A stretch of DNA of 64,000 nucleotides, from positions 5,821,151-5,885,150 of the forward strand of contig PTEX01000015.1 of the NCBI GenBank assembly GCA_003342815.1, given 5' to 3'. The stretch's first letter is position 1, and each line of letters begins with the position of its first letter. Positions 36,501-50,007 of this stretch are shown piece by piece. The DNA comes from Eudromia elegans. Lineage: Eukaryota > Chordata > Aves > Tinamiformes > Tinamidae. The position numbers and the translations under genes were made by a program. The notes beneath the pieces were generated by a model, which saw only the letters and a program-made list of their open reading frames with translations, did not search any database and had not been told where the DNA came from.

Positions 36501-38149
36501 CAACTATAAAACAGAGTTGTCTGGAATTTAGATATATGGAACTCTTCTTTTTATAGATTTTTGAGAACAGATCATGGCAGGCTTCACTGGAGAGGCTAGA
36601 ATAAGTGATAATTTATTTTCTTTCTGTGATTTTACTCTGTAAACTGAGAGTGAAAGGGGTTTCTGAGTCTCCAAAACATTCAGGGTAGGTAATTCCCAGA
36701 GTAAGTAGTGACACCACCGTCACTCAGACTAGACATTATCCGCTGCATAAAATGTGCATCATCAGACATTTATTGCACCACAGCATCTGTTTTGACCTAT
36801 TTCTTCATTTAGACTGACAAATTCCACGAAGCAACTGTCTTCCAGAAACTCCAGGGGAGGTCAGTGCAGTGGAGGACACCGTGCATAAAATGAACCTCCT
36901 CATCACTCCAGCTTTCCTGCTTTGATATGCTTTTCTTCCTACCTGCAGCTGTGCTGCATCCACACTGTTAAATTCAAATATACTAATCTGGCTCTGCATC
37001 AGTGTTACTCAGAACTTCCTCCTGCCTAAGGATCCTTCCTTGACAGCTTCAAAGGGTATATTGTAACTTTGAAGTTACACTAAGTCAGAGGAGCTACTGG
37101 TAGGGAATTCTCACTCTTCACTTCCTTCCTTTTTATATCAGTAGCAGAAAGCCAACTTTTCAGGCAGGGAAAAGCAGTACAAGGCTCATGAGGATGGAGA
37201 ATTATCTGTTCTGATCCAGGTGAGTTTTAGTCCTGAGGACATCTGGAAATAGTGTTGGGTATTTGAGGGACCCTCAAAGACTGGGGTTTATTTATGTTCC
37301 TGTACATTTCCTCTACCCCAGCTTCCTATAAGTATCAGAGAAGCTCATTTAAACTTAAAAGAATACCTGAACATCTTCTCATTCCCAGCTTTCTGCCTTT
37401 CAAGACAGCTTGGAATTGCCTAATTTTAGCTTTTTTTAGCTTTTTTAGCTTTTAGCTACTATAGGAAAGATTTCCATTTCTATGGGTCTCTGACCAAAAC
37501 TTTCTATTATTTATTTTACAAGAGCTGCTCTCACAAACAGTATTTCCATAGCTATGACACTCTATGGGTATATGGAAGCAGGGTTAGCAGGGGAAAGATT
37601 TAAGTGTTTGTTAAACTAGTTGATATAGCTGGAAAGATTAATCAAGATTTCAGACTCAGGATCCCTTCTTCAGATGAGCTGAAATCAGTGTATTCCACCT
37701 AAAAATGATATTTTTGTTTATTTTCTTTTAACTCTAGCCCTGTTACTGATGCTGAAGGCTAAAACCTAGGAGGTGGGGTGAGGGGCATGGAGTGGAGATT
37801 TCCCCAAGTTTTCCCCAAACTGTTTTTTTTAAAGGAGTCAGTTTGCTTGCAACTGACTGTTCTTCCATAATTGACACTATTTGCTGTGCCCTTGCACTGA
37901 TTTTCTCAGCACTGTAATGTCCCAGAGATATTAGGCAAGAACAGGCTGTTCAAATCTATTACCACATACTCAGTAAGTATTGCTTGAGAAGGGGAAAAAA
38001 GGACAACCCGTGAAGCACTGGGAGAAAGGTTGTCCTAGCTCTTCGGAAATCTCTTTTTTTCCCTTCTTCCTCTTTGGCCTAGTAGAGTCTTAAAACTGCC
38101 CAGTGGTTTCTTACAGGTTTCGCAGCCTTGAGGCAGACTCTCGGATGCC
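27521..38149. other. Intergenic, no gene recognised
   Basis: Ten kilobases of mixed composition without a supportable gene or identified transposon. Small items are AAAC repeats near 29296-29308, a (TA)8 run at 33076-33092, a palindrome aggtgtggaccacacct near 34010, and a 36-bp-spaced duplication of atgagatatcatttca at 36421-36472. Confidence 0.55.
33076..33092. repeat. (TA)8 microsatellite
   Basis: Uninterrupted TA dinucleotides. Confidence 0.9.
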
Positions 38150-38485
38150 GCATAGGTGAGGGCAGCCTCCGACCCCACTTGATAAGGGCAGTGTTAGGGA
38201 GTCAGATAAGGAAGGCGACGGGGCAGTGTCGGCCCTATCTGGCACAGCAGGGGCGAGCGCTGTGGCGGCGGGCGGGACGGTGAGCTGGGGCGAGGGCGGC
38301 AGGTTACTCGGGGGCACACGGAGGCGCTCCTGGAGTTTCCAGCGGGGATGGAAGGTCCCCGAGGGCAGGAAGCTCTTGCGGCCGGCGGCTCCTCCCTCTT
38401 GCCGCACATGGTGCACGATGGCCACGATGGTGCTGCTGCTCCCACGTCCCGCGTGCAGCTACTGAGGCACCTCGAGGCCGTCTCT
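38150..38485. promoter_or_regulatory. CpG-rich block 3 with clustered GATA motifs
   Basis: Roughly 30 CpG in 330 bp, the densest such block in the window (for example gctgtggcggcgggcgggac). Its left edge carries TGATAAGG (GATAAG at 38181), AGATAAGG (38204) and an inverted CTATCT (38235) within about 60 bp. Donor-like gtgagg (38156) and gtgagc (38280) sites occur on the + strand. This is promoter- or enhancer-like, but no gene body is recognised. Confidence 0.45.
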
Positions 38486-41400
38486 GCAGCTAAACTGGGC
38501 CCCCCTCTTTGCTTTCTGCCACTGAAAAAAACCCTTGTCCTCTACTAAAAACAGGCCCAGTCTCCTGTCAAGTAGCAGGGCCAGTTCAGATGCTGACACG
38601 CAGCAATCCCTTAAACTGAGGGGCCTTTTGCAAAGGCTCCGTGAGGGAGGCAGAACATCCGCTGCCCCATGCTTTATCCCTATGCCCCTCTGGCCCCCTC
38701 CCTCCACTTCCACAGCCTGAGCTCAAGGTAGTAAATCTTTTGAACTATTTTAAAAAATGTACAGCTTGTCCTCTAAGGCATAGGAAATTACATTTGATGG
38801 TCTATTGTATAAGAATTTCCATATTTAGAGAAAAATCAACAGATACAATCTCTGATTTCCCTTTTCCCTATACTCCTCAGATTTGCCTCCTCTTGCATTG
38901 CTTGGTTTGGCTACAGCCATGTTGTAGATGTCATAAGCAGATGTCACCAACTAGAAGACAAATTTTAAAATAATGAAAGTTGAGTTCAAAGAGCCTGGCT
39001 GCTCATCTCACTGCTGCTGCAGACCCCTCTGCTTGCCCTGGCCCAGGTTCTCCATCCTGGTTCATGCCACACTTGTAGAGGTGCTTCTGAGACTGGCTTC
39101 TTATCAGCCTATTAAAAAAACAAACAAAGTCATATTTATGGAAATGTTGGCTCAGTGAGGACACTGGTTAGGAAGGAGTTCACTAGTGTACCTCTGTAAC
39201 TTTGTAGTAAGAAAATTTATGGGAGGTCTGGAGAGGAACACTACCAAGTAAAATCAAATCAAAAAGTGTGCTGAAAAATAAGCACACTGAAAACTAATCT
39301 TGCTGATTTAATAAGAAAATCCTCATGATCATTAGAAGTGTGTTTCTGGCTAATTTCAAAGCCAACCACCCCATAGTAAGTTCAATAGTAAGTTAAAAAC
39401 ATAAAAAAGGAACTCAAATGAAGACAACAAAACTATCAAGATCTAATTGTATCATTTGTCCTGGAGACCAGACTTCAGCCCTTTGGTTAACTGAGATAAG
39501 AGGAGTCATTCTTGTGCTCAGTTTCCAATCTGTGTGATGAACTCCCTCCAAAACCAAGGCCAATTGCAAAGATCCAGCTTCTGCTCAGCTGACAGCACAG
39601 ATTTTGACTGGCCTTTCCTTCAAGCAAACACATATTTCTGCATCTATCGTACATATAATTTTATTCCTTTGCTGGGATTTGAGAGAGAAGAAGTCTGACT
39701 TGGCAGGTGCCAGTAACATTTCAAAGCATAGACTGAAGGCTCTGGCAATTCGACCAGCAAAATTATTTAGGTGCCCAGATCTCTTTGGTAGTAATTCTTG
39801 TGTAGATAAAACTAGTATTTCATGAGGTGTTGTCAGAGAATCCTAAAAATGTAATTTCACATGTAACAAATCTAAGTCATTGCCAAAGGGAGTTCATTGT
39901 GTGTGTGTCTTATTTTGTTGCGTTAGGCTTTTTATTGCAAATGAAAGAAAATGAAAAAGTTCATGCTCTTTGCTTTTCATAATCTCACTAGTTTAAATAT
40001 TTATGACACAGTCCTCAATGCAAAGAAAGCAAGTGTAAAGCTTTCAAGCCGTCTAAGCCTTTGTGTAGTATAGCAATGTATAATATGCAGGTTCAGCTAA
40101 TTTAACTATACTTTTCAATGTCAGTCACCTACTGGTTTCTGGCTGTCTTTCACTGCTCTACAAAGAATATTTTGCACTGTGAAATGCCTATGTTACTACA
40201 ATGTTTGTATTCACATAGAGAAAATTATAAGCACATGAAAGTAAAGCACATTCCTCATGACCTTTATGCTGCTTGAAGATTAAGAATACAATAGATTAAA
40301 AGGCTCCAGGAATAAATTGGTCCCAATGGAGCATTCGCAATATTTCTTTAAGTCCACATTAGTTTAATATATGAATCACAAATAAAGCCCTAATAGAAAT
40401 GTTTGAAATATTTTCCAAAAAACTCTCATTCTATGTCCTCACTCTGCTTTGGCTTTTGTATTTCAGCAGTATTGCTGCTCAGCAGAGCTTGCGTTCACAT
40501 GAACAAAATAAAATGGTCAGAGTCTAGTTTGTGCAGGTAGGGCATTTCAGCCTATGTAGCATTACAAAAAGTGGGACAAGATTTCCAGGGAATGTACATT
40601 TCCTACATTTCTTTCTAAATAAATAAGTAGACTCCAGCAAAAATATTCAGTATTATCTTGTAGCATTTTTGCAATCTGACCTCTCATAGGTGCTCTCAAA
40701 GCTCTGGTAAATACTTAGAGCTAAACTAAATTAATTCATTGTAATTAAGTTGATTGGCACCATCTGAAAGGCAGGATCATTAACAGTTTTCATCAAGGAA
40801 TTATAACTGCCTCGTGACTTGAGGCAAAAGCTATTATCAAGAGATGAATCATTTTGAAATGAAAGATTAAATTAAATTCTTAGATCTTATTAAAAATAGT
40901 GGCCAAATGGTAGGTATTAAAAACTCATCTAGCATGTGCCAGCTAAGCAGTGATAAAAGCAACAAAATCACAGATGACACACTATAGAAAGTCTTCCTAA
41001 TTTATGAACCTTTTGTTACTATATAAGCTTAAAAACATCAATCTTTCTGAATGAATGAAATGAATATCTGAAAATAGGAGTCCGCATCTTTTTTAGGGAT
41101 AACAAAACATTTTCTTGCTCTGACTGCGTGTCTCAATCCTCACTTGTTCTATATAGGAGTCCATGTTTAAGGCATATTTGGCAACCATAAATAGGCTTCC
41201 AGTTATCCAGAAGCCCAGGTCTGAATGTTATTTTGCATCAAGTAGGAATTGACTGCCGAGTATTCGCTGCCTTCTGCTTTCTGTAAAGTTATATTTTATT
41301 TGGAATAAGACAAATAAATCTTTATGAATATTTTTGTGTGATGAATGAAACTTGTAAACTGATTCAATGACATTGGAAAGATGAAGTATTATTTGGAAGA

Positions 41401-42089
41401 GGTAAAATATTTATCTGAATGTGCAGAAAACACTTGCCTTGAAGGAATATTCCCACTTTATACAGGCCTAACTGACCCTGCATTTGCAAGTATTTGGGGA
41501 CTATCTGCTACCTGACTCACTGTTAAAATCTTTGGAAGATTTTAAGTGATCCTCATGCAGGACCCAGACAACAGCAGGTAACCTAAGGTCTAAAGGTTGC
41601 TATTCCCCAGGAAAGAGCAGAAGTCACCTTTTTCATATGACAGACCACCAGCTGGGCGGCAGCACTGCTGCCTGCATCCATGTCGGAGAGCGCCGGCTGC
41701 TCCAGCAGTGCCTGGGTGGGAGGTGACGTGGAGCCGGGTTTCACCACTGCAGGTGCCCTGGGGACATTCTCGAGTGCCTTGTGGCCTTATGATTTGGAGT
41801 GCTTTCTTTTTCTCTTAAACGCCTTTCAGTCAGCACCGCTTTGATGATGGCTGCATCACGCTGCTTTTTGTGGAGTAGACATCCCTGTGTTAGCTAACAC
41901 ACTGAAAGCTTGAGGTTGGGAAATGCAGACGGTGTTACAATCTGATCTCGCTAGCAATAAAAAGGTATTTGACTCCAGTTCCATGCGTGGTGCCAAACCT
42001 GAACAATCCCTTGTGCCTGCGTTTTCGTTGTGCGGCACCTCTAATTGAGTCCTTCGAAGCAACTCTGGAGCCACATCCAGGTGGTTATA
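38486..42089. other. AT-rich intergenic sequence
   Basis: No gene or transposon recognised. The stretch from about 39.8 to 41.4 kb is notably AT-rich and free of identifiable repeats. Confidence 0.55.
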
Positions 42090-42169
42090 ACCCCAGTCTC
42101 CTTAGGAGCTAAATCCTCCAGAGGCAGTGGCCAGGAGGAAACCTCAGAGCAGGAACACTGGCAGCTCCT

Positions 42170-42350
42170 GCCTCCTGCACCAACAACGCGAGGAGCCTGC
42201 AGTGCGCCAGGCTGCGTGCCGGGCAGGACGTGCTGGCGTGGCAGGGAGCACGGAGCGCCCACCTCGGCGCTTCCCTCCATCCGCTCCCGCGGGATCCGTG
42301 GGCTCCCGGCAAGTGTCGTCTCAGGGAGTGCCTGACACTCCTGCGGTCGG
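42170..42350. promoter_or_regulatory. CpG-rich block 4
   Basis: About 20 CpG in 180 bp (gtgcgccaggctgcgtgccg, ccgctcccgcgggatccgtg). It is followed at 42388-42407 by a T20 run ending in cag, which has acceptor-like shape. No gene recognised. Confidence 0.35.
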
Positions 42351-42387
42351 GAGCAAGCAGAGCAGGGGTGCACAGAGCTGCTACTTC

Positions 42388-42407
42388 TTTTTTTTTTTTT
42401 TTTTTTT
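42388..42407. repeat. T20 homopolymer
   Basis: An uninterrupted T run followed by cag and a second T-rich stretch at 42418-42432. Confidence 0.9.
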
Positions 42408-42432
42408 CAGCAATATATTTTTTTTTCTTTTT

Positions 42433-45400
42433 ACTGACATGGAAAATAAAGAGGAGTGAGAGAGGTACTTTTTTATCTAAAAGTGATGTGCATTCATAAT
42501 TTACCTTCTTGACAGCCTGTATCTATGCGATAGAGATATCTGTGCTAGCAAACACAACAGGGCCAGAGCACAGGCTGAAGCACTGGCGTAGGTCTGTCTA
42601 CACTGTCCAATGTCCCTGGCACAGAGTCGTCCCGGGCTTTAGCTGGCACCTTCCCAGACATCATGGTTCATGGGGATAGCAGAGCCAGGAGCCGTTCCCA
42701 CTTATCAGACTAGATGTGCTCTCCTAGTTTGGGGAAATAAGAGCACCAAAAACTATGAATGCTAAACAATATTGGTTGCCTTGCTGTCAGAGAACAGTTG
42801 CTGGCCTTTTTATCTAGCATTACACATGCAATTGAGACCTCCTGAAACAAGGCTACCCTGCTTCTGTCCACAGATTTTTAAAATTGTATTTATAGTAGTC
42901 GTAGTCAGCTGCACATGACTATAAGCAACGGAGATGCAACTCAGCTCCCTACCTCGTTCACCACAGGAAGAAACGAACAGCTGAAAAAAAAAGAAGGAAG
43001 AAATCTGTAGTCTTCTGACACATTGACCATATGAGTCTCACAAAACCATTGTTCATACTTAAATGAATTTTTAGCAAATTGACATCTAGAGCAATTTTTA
43101 CTGTGAAAAATTATGTCCATACTAACAACACTAACTGCCTAAAAAGCCAGATAAGCATTTACCTGACAAGGCAATTCAAACAATACACCAAAATACCAAC
43201 CTAAAACACGAGTAAGTTAGGTAGAAGTAGTTACAGATGCTTCAAGAGAATACAAAATGAAGCAGAAGTGCTGAAATGGCTGTTTTCAGATCTGAGTGCA
43301 TCCATCACTGTCTTCACCTGGATAGTCTCTAAGCCTGACCTTTGCAGAAGAAAACATGACTGAACTCAACGACCCTGTCTTCTTTTGGCAGAAGCCTACG
43401 GCTTTCGCAAGTAACATACCTCCCTACTGCTTTGGGCAGGGATTTCCTTTGTCGCTGGGTATGCTTCAGCCCTGAACAGGTAATCATGTCATTTTCCAAC
43501 AATTACGGTCAACTCACATTTCACTGAAGTTAATGGGCAGAGTTGCTCCAATCATTTTTGTAATTTTAAAGTTCTAGAGCAAATTACTCATATTAGACAA
43601 AATTTCATTAAAAGATGGAGGCAAGATACCTTTTAATTGTTTTCTTAATGTACCTTTGTCGTGTTTGTTGAAAAGACAATGAAAAAATTTCTCATTTTGT
43701 TACACAACTTCTTGTCCTGGAGAGGGAGCTGAAGGGAAAAAGCAACCTTTAACCAGCCTGACTACACAGTCTAGTAGCATATATTAGGCAGTGTTTATGT
43801 GAAAGTAGAATTTCAGAAATGAAAATGCTTTGTTAAGTTCCTTAGGAATCTGAAATGTGACGTTCAAAAAGTCTTTTCTTAGAATGGTGCTTTTCCCATT
43901 AAGGTTCAAAAAAACCCTTGGAATTTAAATAAGAATGTTGTCCCTTCTACCAGAGGACAGTACATGTTCTCTGTGATGAGCTCACTCAGTTCGATAGAGG
44001 CCATTCTAATTCATATGTGGCCTAATTTTGCATATGAAATTTCCAAAAGTAAATCATCGATACATGTGCAGTTCTTGCCACAGTCTGTTCAATGATAAAG
44101 AATGATTTTAGAGAACAATCACTACAAAGTGATTTTTTTCTTCAGTACTTTAATTTATTCTTAAGCAAATGCATCCAGTTTGCTGCAAGAAAACCAAAAT
44201 AATTACTGTACATCATCATGTGTTCAGTGCAACTGAGAACCCTGCAGTCTTCATTAACTTTGCAATATCAGCAACGTTGCTAAAAATCTAGAATTTCTCT
44301 AGGTGAATTCTAGATGAGCTTTTCCAGAAAACAGAGTGGGAGGGAAGACAAAATGTTAGAAACAAGCCTAATAGCAGAACACTCACTTTACAGATAGATA
44401 AAATGAGACATTCACTAAAGTCTCATTCACCACTTGTTTGAAGTTTCAAACTACTGTCCATCTCTATCTTCTAAAAATAACGATGGAAGGGCATACAGGC
44501 TTATAAAATAATCCATAGTCCAGGGAAGATGAGAATAATAGTTCTTTTTCTTCTCTTCATCTTTGTCTCCAAATTCAAGAACCTCAAAAAGGTTACTGGA
44601 AAAGAAACAAAAGTTGTGATCTTTAAGAAATCATTAAAATTCATTAAATGGCAGAAGCCATGATCTCAGAATGCTGTGGAGGCCATATGTGGGGGCTATA
44701 TTAATTTGTTCAGAAAGGATTAGAAAAATGTTGGTAGGGAAAGTCTAGCATTGCAAGAACTCAATTTAAGGAGGTGTGCACAGGCTCCAGCTCCAGCAAC
44801 CCTTCAGCCCTTCAGGATGGCAGCAGGCTGCAGGGATATGTTAGGGAGAGGATCACTTAGTACCTGACACACTCTTGGGCACCTTTCTCTGCATCCATAA
44901 CTGGCCATTTTAGGAGATAACAATAGATTTTCGGTCTCATCTAGTACAGCAGGTTTTGTATTCTTACTTCTAAGTAAGTGCTTAGGCATAGATTTGTTTT
45001 AATACAACTTCATCTTGAAAGCACGGTCAAGCAATTTCTAAAGGATTTGAATCATTTATTTTCACAGTCCTAACAAGTGATGCCAGTGAGCATTTGCTTT
45101 TCAGCACTTGTGAATGTGCTGATGCATAATCAGATACCGATCTGTTCTTCTACTGCTTGGAAGAAAAGTGACTGCAAGTTCAAAGCTGCCTCATGAGGGA
45201 GGGCTGCAAAGATCAGCTGCTTTTTGTTTCCACAATAGCCTCCTTCACCGGCTGTCTGCAGTAGGCAGGGGCAAAGCAAGGGAATTCCAGATCGCTGTGA
45301 GCAGTCAATATAAGTCAGAGACACAACTGCATTATGACTTCCTTCCCACAACACGGCATTGTTTGGAAGCTACCCAAGGAATATTACCCCAAGGACTGCA

Positions 45401-45929
45401 TTCCTAGCCCGGTGGGTATTGGTAGTCCAGAAAATTCGCCCCCTCTTTTGCTAGCTATGGAACTTCCTATTCTGTACCTAACCCTTTAATGTCTATTTTC
45501 ATTTTAGTATCACCAGAGACAGCAAGAACAGAGTTGTGCTTGCAGACAGATACACTTGATATAAGAGAATAAAAACATTCCCAATAGGAACTTTATAATA
45601 TTTTTACTGAGTTAGTTGTTACTTTGTAGTATTTTCAGTAAAATGACAGTATTAAATGTGGCTTACGTGTGTTATGTTTCCTTATTTAAAGTTTTCTTCC
45701 TCCTCCTTTCTCCCACCCCACTTTTTTTTTCCCTCAAAAAGTCACCACGTTTCAAGTACTGGGACCAATATGCACACACAAGCGCTGCATCAGAAACACC
45801 GCCATCAACCAAGAGTTCATATGCTTGACATGCTTGTAAGTTACCAGGTTTAATTAACAACATATCAGAGAAAACCATGTTCACAGAGGTGGCAGCCTCG
45901 TTGCTACAAGGCCTGGGCAGTGACTAAGT
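42433..45929. other. Intergenic, no gene recognised
   Basis: AT-rich sequence with no supportable gene, transposon or long repeat. Confidence 0.55.
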
Positions 45930-46660
45930 GGCTGGTGTGACGGGGCAGCTCCATGTCCCTCAGCGGGCTGAGGGGTGGGTGTCCCATGCTCGTGCGGGCC
46001 AGACGCTCCACCCTGGGCAAGGGGCCAGGCCCAAGGCCCTGCGGGAGCAGGAGGAGTGCGGGCCCCGCCACGGCTTGGCCGAGCTGCCGGCCCGCTCAGG
46101 AAATGGCCTCCGATGCAGGCCCGCCTTATCGGGGATTGCTATGCGGATATCGCGTGTCCGTGTCCAAGCTGGAGAGCAAGTCCTGGGAGAGCGGGCGGTG
46201 GGCGCAATGGCTTCCTCTGCTTCCCCGAGCAGTGCACCTCCACCCCGCCCTGTGCAAAATATAGTCCGAGAAGGAAAGGGGGTTCATGAAATCCCCTTGT
46301 TCCAGACTTCCTGGCTGATCCCAGGCCAAGGTGGGCTGGAGCTGGGGCTGTTGGCAGTGCTCTGGGCTTGCACCAGCACGCCGACTTGTGATACCTTGCT
46401 TGAGGGGTTTGGCACCGGAGTGCTGGCAGCCATTTCCAGACCCTGCTCCCGTTGGGATACGAGCCGGGAGCATGAGATGGTGCTGTTCCCCGGACATGCA
46501 CCCGCACGAAGCCGGCCACAGGCCTGGGATGACCTTCCCGAGGGTCCTGCTGCACTGCAGAGCATTCCCGGGTGTTCGGTGCTACCCGGCACTTGCTACA
46601 ACTGGATTGCCACTCTGCAGAGTTTAGGACGGGAGGGGAGAAATAGCCTTCCCAAACGGA
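45930..46660. promoter_or_regulatory. CpG-rich block 5 with long open frames
   Basis: The first 340 bp (45930-46270) contain over 20 CpG and the GC-rich composition continues to about 46660. A 255-codon + strand frame (45928-46695, opening at GTG) and a 184-codon - strand frame (46139-46693) overlap. All frames being open is what GC-rich noncoding DNA does, and none of the translations shows a domain I recognise. It is best read as a CpG island or an unidentified GC-rich exon. Confidence 0.4.
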
Positions 46661-49600
46661 AAGATTACTTGAGAGGTCACTATGGAGAACCATAAAAACA
46701 GAGATTTTCTGTCTCGGTAATATCTATTGAGCGTGGTTTAAACAGAACTTGGAACTGGCAGCAAGGGCCGTTGAGGTGAAGCGCTTGCGGCACCTCAGCA
46801 AGCAGGGGCAGGTTTCCAGCCTGACGCCGGGGCCGCTGCGTAGCAGCTCCCTGGAAGTCCAAGTGCTGCCCTGGTATGGTTTCCTCTATGGACAGTGTTG
46901 AGGAGCATCTGAGCACTAGGAGCGCATGGTTTTGTAGAGACTGGAGTAAGGGCGAGACCGTGACCTGTGTGCCTGAACACAACATGACGTGACGATTCAG
47001 GGCGCTCTCGAGCTTGAGAAGGCTGCGTCCTGCCTAGCGATTTGCCTGGCAGCCCTGGCAAAACAAAGCGGATACTTTTCTTTTTTTCCATGTTGACGCT
47101 GTTTTATTAGCTGGAGGTTTCAACTCTATACAGGAAATGTACTGTGAGTATGCATCTATATAAAAATGTCAGATCTCTAAGTGCTGCATGTCCCAAATAT
47201 GTTACTGACACATAATATGGGCTAATACATTTAGGAAGACATGTCATCTGAAAGAAAGACCACAAAATCAATCCTCCTTTACTAAGTCCTGTTTGGCCTA
47301 AGGGAAATGCATCACTCAAGAATTAACTGTCACTCTGATGTTTCACTCAGGAAAACTGTCCCTCTAATCACCTTTCTCCCATCCCAAAGGCAACAGTTTA
47401 GTGGTGCTGTGTCCATGAAGTTCACGACAGACTCAAGCCAGAGGACCTGAGCAGTACATTTTGCACCCGGAGTTTGCCACCCAGACAGGTGTCCACACCA
47501 GAGACTACTGTGTGGCCGGTGTAGAAGGATGCATGTGCCACGTTCCCCTTCCCAGCACTGCCCCTTACCCCAGTGCTGGGCTTTGCGTTTCCTGCCATGC
47601 CTTTCCACAGAGGACACTAGGCACTAAATGCCTCCCTAGGCGAAGGGAGATCACGTCCCTCCTTATAGGCCAAGGATGACTTAGGCTTGTAGGAATATAC
47701 ATGGAGGAATTTGCCCAACCTCTGCGCTCTGCCTGACTGTGAGTGAGTCAGGCTGTCGCTGGGGTGGCTAAGAATAGCAATGGCTCAAAGCCTGTGAAGG
47801 AGTAACCCAGGAAGCGGCTTGTAAACTGACAGAAAAAAAAAAAATCAGGATTGGCACCAAGCATTAGTCATGCATAAGGAAGGGAAACTTAAAATTTGAC
47901 CCTATTTTTTTCAGTTAACTATTTTCAATTTTATGCATTGCTTAATGTTTTTGTCTACCATATATTTCTTTCAGAAGCTGTGTCAGTTCCCTCTTACACT
48001 TGACAGCCATGCAGTGAAATAATAGTGGAAGAAAATAAAGCTGTTTTCTAGCACGGACCTTCAGGTCAACCATGCAGTTTTAAAACGTTAAGATTACAAA
48101 CAAAATAGTAAAATCATACCCCATCAGACTCTCTGTTTCATATTTCAATTCCTCTATATTGCCTATTGCAACTGGCAGGGTATAAGGTGGACTGCATGTC
48201 GTAAGAAAACCAAAGACTGTTATTCATTCCAGGTACCTCCTGAACTGAGGCTGAATAGCAAATATTTTAGTTAAATGTTGTTAATTTATTGTCAGGGTAA
48301 TAGGATATCCATCTGTCTGATGACAGGCGAAGCCTGAGTTCAGATGCTGAACTGCAGACATTTGCAGCCTACTAAAATTCCCCCATTCCTCAGCTCCATA
48401 CTGAGATTTCCTCATGGTAATGAGTCATGCCATTAGTGTTCAAAGGTGCCAATTCTAAATGAATATAAGTCCCTTTAATCAGCCACCAAAACGGATTCAA
48501 CAAAAAAAAATCTGCTTTAAGAGTTCATTGACTTCAAAGATTTTGTGAGTCATGTTCAGTTAACTGCATCTTCCCCAAAACAGCTTTAAAATAAAAGAAT
48601 AAGTAGGACCAGCACTGGTCCCTGGCTTAGGATGCATGTGACTTTTTAACATAAACCGTAATCCTGTGCAAGGAAGTATTCACATGACTATTTAATACAT
48701 ATTTAAAATACCAAAAGAAGAACATGACTTTGTAAGATGACTCATTTGTTAGTTTCTCTCTGTACCTATGGTCTTTAAAAGTTGCATTTTACACATGTAG
48801 CTGCTTTGCCTATTCCTCTGGGACACAGTGCTCTGTTGGATGGTAAATGAATCGTATAATCTCTGATTTATTTTCTTATTTTTTTTTTCTGATTTCATCT
48901 AATGTATCCCTCCAAGCTGACGTTAAGGTGGAGAGTGAAAACTCACTTAGAGCTTTCCCACATCATCAACTGTAGTTTAATGGAGATAGCCATGTTTAAT
49001 ATGACGGTTTGCATGAACACATGAATCAAGTTGATGTTTTTTTAAGACCTTGTGACCTGCTGTTCAAGTGCAGGTGAAAGGGTAGCAGTGAAGACGCAGG
49101 TGCTACTGGTGCCAGTGGTCTCCCTTTGGTGAAGGGACAGTGACACCTTATACCTGGGCGTGAGGTTGTGCACAGGGGCCACCAGCTACTCACCATAGGG
49201 CAACCAGCCTGGCTGGCCAAGAGAGTGCAAAACCATATGTGTAGACACAAGCAAAACCTACCTTTGATGTGCATGTTACACTAATACAATTCTTTAATTT
49301 CTTTTCCCAAAATTTTGTGTTTCAGAGAGAAGTTTCTGGATATAAATTGTTATTACTGGACCTTTTAACTACTCTTTCAAAGGATACTGTTTCAGAAATG
49401 TACATGAATATATATTAAATGGAAAAAGAGAAAACAGAATAAATCTAGATTTGCCATAATCTGTGAGATCCTTCTAGATAAATAGGATTGTATATAAGAC
49501 AGGCATATTTAACTGAACCCTAGTTACACACTGGAAGTTCAGGTGGCTAGGGAACACTTGGGCAGAACTAATCTACAAAATACTAACTTTGATGGTGGAT

Positions 49601-49775
49601 GCTATATTCTCATTTTTTTATATAGCTTCTGGTTCAGTGACTTGTGTGTGCCTTTGTCACTATCATATGACCTTCTAGCTACTTCTGTGAAAAGCTGTGG
49701 CATTTTTTTAAATCTGACTTTCGTGTTTGTGGCTTCAGTCAGATTTCCATGCATGCATTGTTCTGAATTCAGTTT
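46661..49775. other. Intergenic, no gene recognised
   Basis: Composition falls from GC-moderate to AT-rich. No gene or repeat is identified before the CR1 at 49776. Confidence 0.55.
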
Positions 49776-50007
49776 CATAGAATCATAGAATGGCTAGGGT
49801 TGGAAGGGACCTGTAGAGGTCATCTAGTCCAACCCCCCTGCACATGCAGGGTCGCCTAGAGCATGTGGCACAGGGTGATGTCCAGGTGGGTTTTGAAGAT
49901 CTCCAGAGAAGGAGACTCCACCACCTCTCTGGGCAGCCTGTTCCAGTGCTCTGTCACCCTTACTGTTAAGAAGTTCTTTCTCAAGTTCCTGTGGAACTTT
50001 TGGTGCC

